A DNA stretch of 22,403 bases from Ectocarpus siliculosus. Its lineage: Eukaryota; Sar; Phaeophyceae; Ectocarpales; Ectocarpaceae. Made by a program: the position numbers and the translations under genes. The stretch lies in contig FN648891.1 in the NCBI GenBank assembly GCA_000310025.1, positions 1 through 22,403 on the forward strand. The letters are read 5' to 3'. Within the stretch, counting starts at the first letter, position 1, and every line of letters starts with the position of its first letter. The notes under the pieces are model-generated. The model had not been told where the DNA came from, made no database searches, and saw only the letters and a program-made list of their open reading frames with translations. Below, in pieces: positions 18,165 through 22,403 of this stretch.

Positions 18165-20370
18165 GTCATGCCAGGAGCTCGGCTGGGCGCGAAGTGGCAT
18201 GGCGGGAGGATGGCCAGGCAACGTGTTGGTCTGGGAGCGAGCGATGTCACACCAGAATGCATGAACAAGGTGCGGGTCGGGAGGCAAGGATACCGTCATA
18301 CCGGGAGTTCGACTGGCCGCTTCATGGCATGGCGGGAGAAGGGTCGGGGAAGGGGTTGGATTGGTGAGGGGAAGGGGTTTACGGATGAGAGGCGATGTCA
18401 CGAAGTTCCGTGTGAACGAACAAGGCGCGAGTTCGAGGTCCAGCATTTTGTGTACCCAGACGCACGACTGAACGCAAGATGGCACGGGAAACGGGTTAGT
18501 TTGAGAAGGATCGATGCCATCACGCAGAGATGAAATTGTGAACAAGTTGTGAGTTGGGAGACAAGGATTCCGTCCAGGTGGGAGCTCGGCTGGACGCGGA
18601 ATGGCACGGCGGGAGAAGGGTCGGGGAAGCGCTTGGTTACGGAAGGAGCGATGCCACGTTGGAAACTGTGGTCTGACGAAACGAGGGCTTGGAGGCAAGG
18701 GTTCGATGCCATGAAGGATCTCGGCTGGATGCGAGTTGGTTTGGTGGACAAGGGCTTGGTTTGGGGAGGAGTGAACGACAATGTCGCGGGTTGGCAGGAA
18801 TGTGTTCTGTGTCACAACAGTTTGGCTGGACGCTAGATGACATTGCGAGAGAAGAGCCCGGCACGGGGTTGGTTCGGGAAGGAGTGATGCTACGCAGGCG
18901 AGAGTGAGTGAACAAGAGCGGGTTGGGCATGCCCGGGGTCGGTCTAGCTGGGAGCTCGGCTGGCCGTGAGATGGCATGGAGGAAGGAGGCTCGGGGAATG
19001 AAGAGAATTGGCTAGGGGCGATTCCGCGCAGGTGAGATCCAGTGTATAAGGCCTGGGTTGGGAAGACGTTGGTGAAGGGGAAATGGTTCGGCTGGAGAAG
19101 GGTCGGGCAATCGATTGGATGCGCGATCAGCGATGCCGTACAAGAACGAGAGAGTACACACGACGTGGGGGGCTAGCAGCTCGGCTGGACACAAGATGGC
19201 ATTGCGAGAGAAACGTCAGGGTAGACATTGCTTTAGCGAGCAGGGATGCCGCACTATACTACACTACTAGCTGTTGAACAAGGCCGGGGGAAGACCATTT
19301 GTGGCAAACGTAAAACGGAGTATGTCGACGCTCGTCTGAAGGGAGAGAATTCGGTGGGGGAAGGATCAGGAAAGGGATTGAGCTGGCGAGCAAGGATCCC
19401 TTGATACTTGCAGTCAGTGAACAAGGCGATGGTTTGCACGTGCAGGAGAAGGATCAGTGAAGAAAATGTTTTTGCAAGGAGCAGTGACATGCAAGTAGGA
19501 GTGAGAGAGCAACGCTTGGGCTGCGAGGCAAGGAAGCGGTCGAGCCCGGAGCTGGGCGGGGACGCGAGATGTCATGGCTGGAGAAGGGTCGGGATTGACA
19601 TTGGTTTGGTCCGCAACGATGCCGCGAAATTGGCAGTTTTTGAACAAGGCGTGGGTGGGTAGGCAAGGAATCGGTTCCCAGCCAGAAGTTCGGCTGGACA
19701 CGAGGTGGCGTGGCGGCAAGGTCGGGGAAGAGGTGATTTAGCGCGGGGCAACGCCACGTATGTAGCCGTGAGGGGCAAGGGGTGGGTTGTGAAGCCCACG
19801 ATGTAGCTCGTCTGGACGGGGGATGGTTCGGCGGGAGAATAGTCGGAAAAGGGACTGGGTTGGCGAGGAGCTATAATGAACAATAGATGACAGCGAATGA
19901 ACAAGGTGGGGTTTTCTAGGCCAGGAAGCGGTCGCGCCCGGAGCTGGGCTCAACGCGAGATGGCATGGCCGGATAAATGTTGGAAAACGGGTTGGTTTGG
20001 CGAGGATAGAGGCCACGCAAGTAAAAATGAGTGAGTGAGCAACAGAGTGAGTGAGAAGGTCTGGGTGGACCTTGGTGTAGCTAGCAGCTCGGATGCACGG
20101 GAGGTGGTTTCGGCGGGAGAATGGTCGGGCAAGCGATTGGATTCGCAAGCGACGATGCTACGCACAGGTGAGGGCGAGTGAACAAGGCGTAGGTTGTTGG
20201 GAGGGAAGGAACCGGTGTACGACATCGCGGAAGAAGGGTCTCGCAACGAGTTGGTGTGGTCGGAAGAGAGGCCACGGATGTGGAGGTGGATAACGAGCGC
20301 GTGGGCTGGAAGGGAAGGAATTGTGATTTCCAGGAGCAGAGTTGGACGAGATACGCATTTGCGGAAAAGG
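18165..20370 (+). repeat. Degenerate satellite, about 135-bp unit, about 15 copies
   Basis: A recurring order of motifs is seen: GGGAGCTCGGCTGGACGCGA, GATGGCATGGCGGGAGAAGG, GTCGGG, TTGGTT, GAGCGATGCCACG, GTGAACAAGGCG, GGGAGGCAAGG. Anchors GGCTGG or relatives fall near 18181, 18311, 18467, 18588, 18724, 18824, 18958, 19089, 19183, 19332, 19554, 19691, 19810, 19945 and 20090, mostly 120-150 bp apart. The long minus-strand frame at 18039-18977 (312 codons) lies inside this array and shows the same repeated peptides, so it is not evidence for a gene. Confidence 0.85.
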
Positions 20371-21221
20371 TTCGGGGAGGGATTTGGATACATATCTTGT
20401 GCGTTTCACTACATGTCCGCTTGGCTCCGAAATTGTGAAGAAATATTTTCGCCTTGGGCCGCTGGCCGTGGTAGACGACCTGCGGGCATACGTATCTCCC
20501 CAGATAGAATGTAGTCTATTTGCTGGGAACAGGTATCGCCTGCTAGGTTTTCCAGCCATTGTCTGCTTGGGGACGTTCACATGCTTCTGTTGGAATTTCA
20601 CTACTTCGCAAAGTGTACCTGGCAGTGTACCAATTTATTTTCTGGGCGATGAGGGTCCTTGGTATACCAGACCTTGGTTCTTGCCTTCATGAATGGTTGC
20701 CTAAAACACACCATGCATTCTTGAAAACGTAGCACGTGAAATGATAACAGAGGAGTCACAGCAGTGACATCACAAAGAGTGAAAGGCAATACACAAAACG
20801 ACGAGATGAAGAACAATGTACGCAAACCCTCCGCACACGTTACACACCAACCGACATCATCGTCACAACTACGATTCATGGGCACAGCTACTGGAGACTG
20901 AAGGCTGACGCTGAATACGAGGATAACGCCTGAATTTCCACAACGTTCTCCCTCAATGAACGTTGCCGGCTATATGCAATCATCACGCGATAAACAAAGT
21001 ATGTTCATTCGCCAAATTCTCCTCGTGAACATGCTTTGTGAAAGTGGTTCCAGTAGTAGTATAAACTCATTTCTACCAACAGTAATCCAGCTAAGGTGTT
21101 GATGAACTAAAATTTGGAGGACATTGGTTTGATTTACAACAAACGCAGAACGCCATACATACGCCACGCACGCACTTGGCATGCTTATCGTTCTGGATGG
21201 AGAAAACTCTCCCGTTGCGAC
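20371..21221. other. No gene recognised
   Basis: A short stretch at about 20430-20529 on the plus strand reads plausibly (SEIVKKYFRLGPLAVVDDLR) and ends at a possible donor (AACAG followed by GTATCG), but it has no clear acceptor and no partner. The remainder is AT-richer and uninformative. Confidence 0.3.
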
Positions 21222-21712
21222 CGCCATACCTTGGAGGAGTTGGACAATTGGAAGAATGCGAACAGTAACCTCTTTTCAATCCCCTTCTCCTTTACAACAA
21301 GACTAGCCAACATTCCCATAAGGACATACAAGGGCACGATGCTGCGATCTTCTGGTGACAGAGCGGTGACTTGGAAGGCACTCGCGGACTTCTTCGACGG
21401 CATAACGAAAGAAGCCCGCGGTGGGTGCCGGGAAAACCAATATTCTCTGTGGCGATGGAGTCTGACGGAGACTCGTCCGATTTCCTCCTCTCTCAGAATA
21501 GCTTCTCACGGCACCCAACACGGGCTCCTTTCGTTATGCTGTCGAAGTGATCCGCGAGTGCCTTCCAAGCCACCGCTCCGGCGCCCGAAGAACCCAGCGT
21601 TGTGCCCTCGTATGCCATTATGGGGAATGTTGGTAAATCCTGTGGTGGAGAAGTAGCGGAGTGAAAAGAGGTTCGCCTTCTTCCACTTGTCCACCTCCTC
21701 CGAGATATGGGC
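21222..21712. repeat. Inverted duplication with protein-like arms
   Basis: The left arm (about 21222-21446) and right arm (about 21495-21712) are diverged reverse complements, about 80 percent identical by eye over the best 110 bp, separated by about 48 bp. Each arm, read outward to inward, encodes the same peptide theme: EELDNWKNAN on the left versus EEVDKWKKAN on the right, and TWKALADFFDGITKEAR versus AWKALADHFDSITKGAR. The right arm needs one frame change. This suggests two copies of a coding fragment, perhaps from a mobile element or gene family, placed head to head. I do not recognise the protein. Confidence 0.75.
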
Positions 21713-21818
21713 GGTCGCAACAGGACCGTGTTCTCCACCCAAACTTCTACAACGCATATGTATATCAGGAGGGCTTTTACGTTTAGTGGGTTTTGAGCAT
21801 GGCTCAGTCATGCCTCCA

Positions 21819-21980
21819 CCCGATCATGACTCGGTCATGACCCGATCATGACCCCGTTGACCCTATCAGTCATGGAATGGGGTCATGATCTCGATCATGA
21901 TCTCGATCATGACCGAAGTCTAGGATCGGCCATTCTTCGCTCATGTCTCAGTCGTGACTCGGTCGTAACTCGGCCATGAT
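21819..21980. repeat. TCATGA palindrome array with 11-12 bp phasing
   Basis: TCATGA occurs at 21824, 21835 and 21846 (11-bp steps) and again at 21883, 21895 and 21907 (12-bp steps), with decayed units (TCGTGACTCGG, TCGTAACTCGG) after them. The halves include a perfect inverted pair, GATCATGACCCC at 21844-21855 and GGGGTCATGATC at 21879-21890. Confidence 0.85.
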
Positions 21981-22403
21981 CAATTCAATTCTCGTGGTCC
22001 TGAGAAATGAATTGCCTAACCCTCACCACGTGTTTGTACAGGACAGCTGTAGCCGTTTTTTTCATGCCTCCGAAAACAGATGATCTTGTTGCACCAGAAC
22101 TGGTGGTCATCGATCTAGTAGCCGGTTTTTCATGCCCCTGCCAAAGGGTCTCCCATGTTTGTGGTACTTGGATATGAACGCGTATGGGAAGTATGGGTGT
22201 GAGGGTATGTAATGCGGTTGTGGTCCAAGTGCGGGGCCCCCGGGAGAACACAGCGGTGTGCTCCCGGCACTTGCCTGAGGGGCTTGCGTGACGGATATAT
22301 ACAATAATACATGGTCCTTTTCTATCAGCTGTTCCTGGGATAACATAGTCCCCAGTCTCAACACCACAGACCGCTGAGGGCGGCAGTGCACTAACACGAT
22401 ATC
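21981..22403. other. No gene recognised
   Basis: Apart from the small hairpin at 22240-22267, I see no coding, repeat or RNA signal here. Confidence 0.4.
22240..22267. repeat. Short GC-rich hairpin
   Basis: CCGGGAGAACAC pairs with GTGTGCTCCCGG with one mismatch around an AGCG loop. There is no T-run after it and no adjacent gene to suggest a defined role. Confidence 0.65.

Overview
The window looks like nuclear DNA of a stramenopile, most probably a brown alga (Ectocarpus-like). Coding sequence is broken into short exons by GT-AG introns of about 230-940 bp with T-rich 3' ends. Two recognisable families, WSC-domain proteins and carbohydrate-type sulfotransferases, are both expanded in brown algae and tied to sulfated polysaccharide walls. 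Vertebrate-type telomere motifs (CCCTAA) occur internally. The species assignment is inference from gene content and architecture, not from a database match.

Layout. (1) 1-2400: the 3' part of a plus-strand gene encoding tandem WSC domains, built from alternating 57-bp and 234-bp phase-0 exons; its 5' part lies outside the window. (2) 2500-3000: a palindromic repeat element and an orphan exon of unknown family. (3) 3500-8566: a plus-strand sulfotransferase gene, reconstructed as eight exons giving 361 codes-for residues plus a stop with consistent phases; one intron appears to use a GC donor, and the first exon or exons (start codon, likely membrane anchor) were not securely located. (4) 8567-12090: mostly non-coding, with a 57-bp tandem triplication and two minus-strand exon-like segments of unknown function. 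(5) 12090-13460: nested repeats, namely an 18-bp triplet, a perfect 23-bp-arm hairpin, two opposed arrays of a 22-bp minisatellite, a G-rich block and a 174-bp tandem duplication that reuses the hairpin motif. (6) 14480-15420: interstitial telomere-like repeats running into a long C/A-rich, G/T-poor low-complexity tract. (7) 15840-17200: weak exon candidates only. (8) 17540-20370: an array of CTTCCATGGAAG dyads followed by a degenerate satellite of about 135 bp. (9) 21220-22270: a diverged inverted duplication with protein-like arms, an 11-12 bp periodic TCATGA palindrome array and a small hairpin.

The left 8.6 kb is therefore genic. It holds two genes that both concern the extracellular matrix: WSC modules, which bind carbohydrate, and a sulfotransferase, which would sulfate glycans. 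The right 10 kb is a repeat-dominated, possibly subtelomere-derived or heterochromatic domain. I see no convincing tRNA, rRNA, CRISPR array, complete transposase or reverse transcriptase. Nearly all long open frames to the right of 8.6 kb are explained by repeats or chance.
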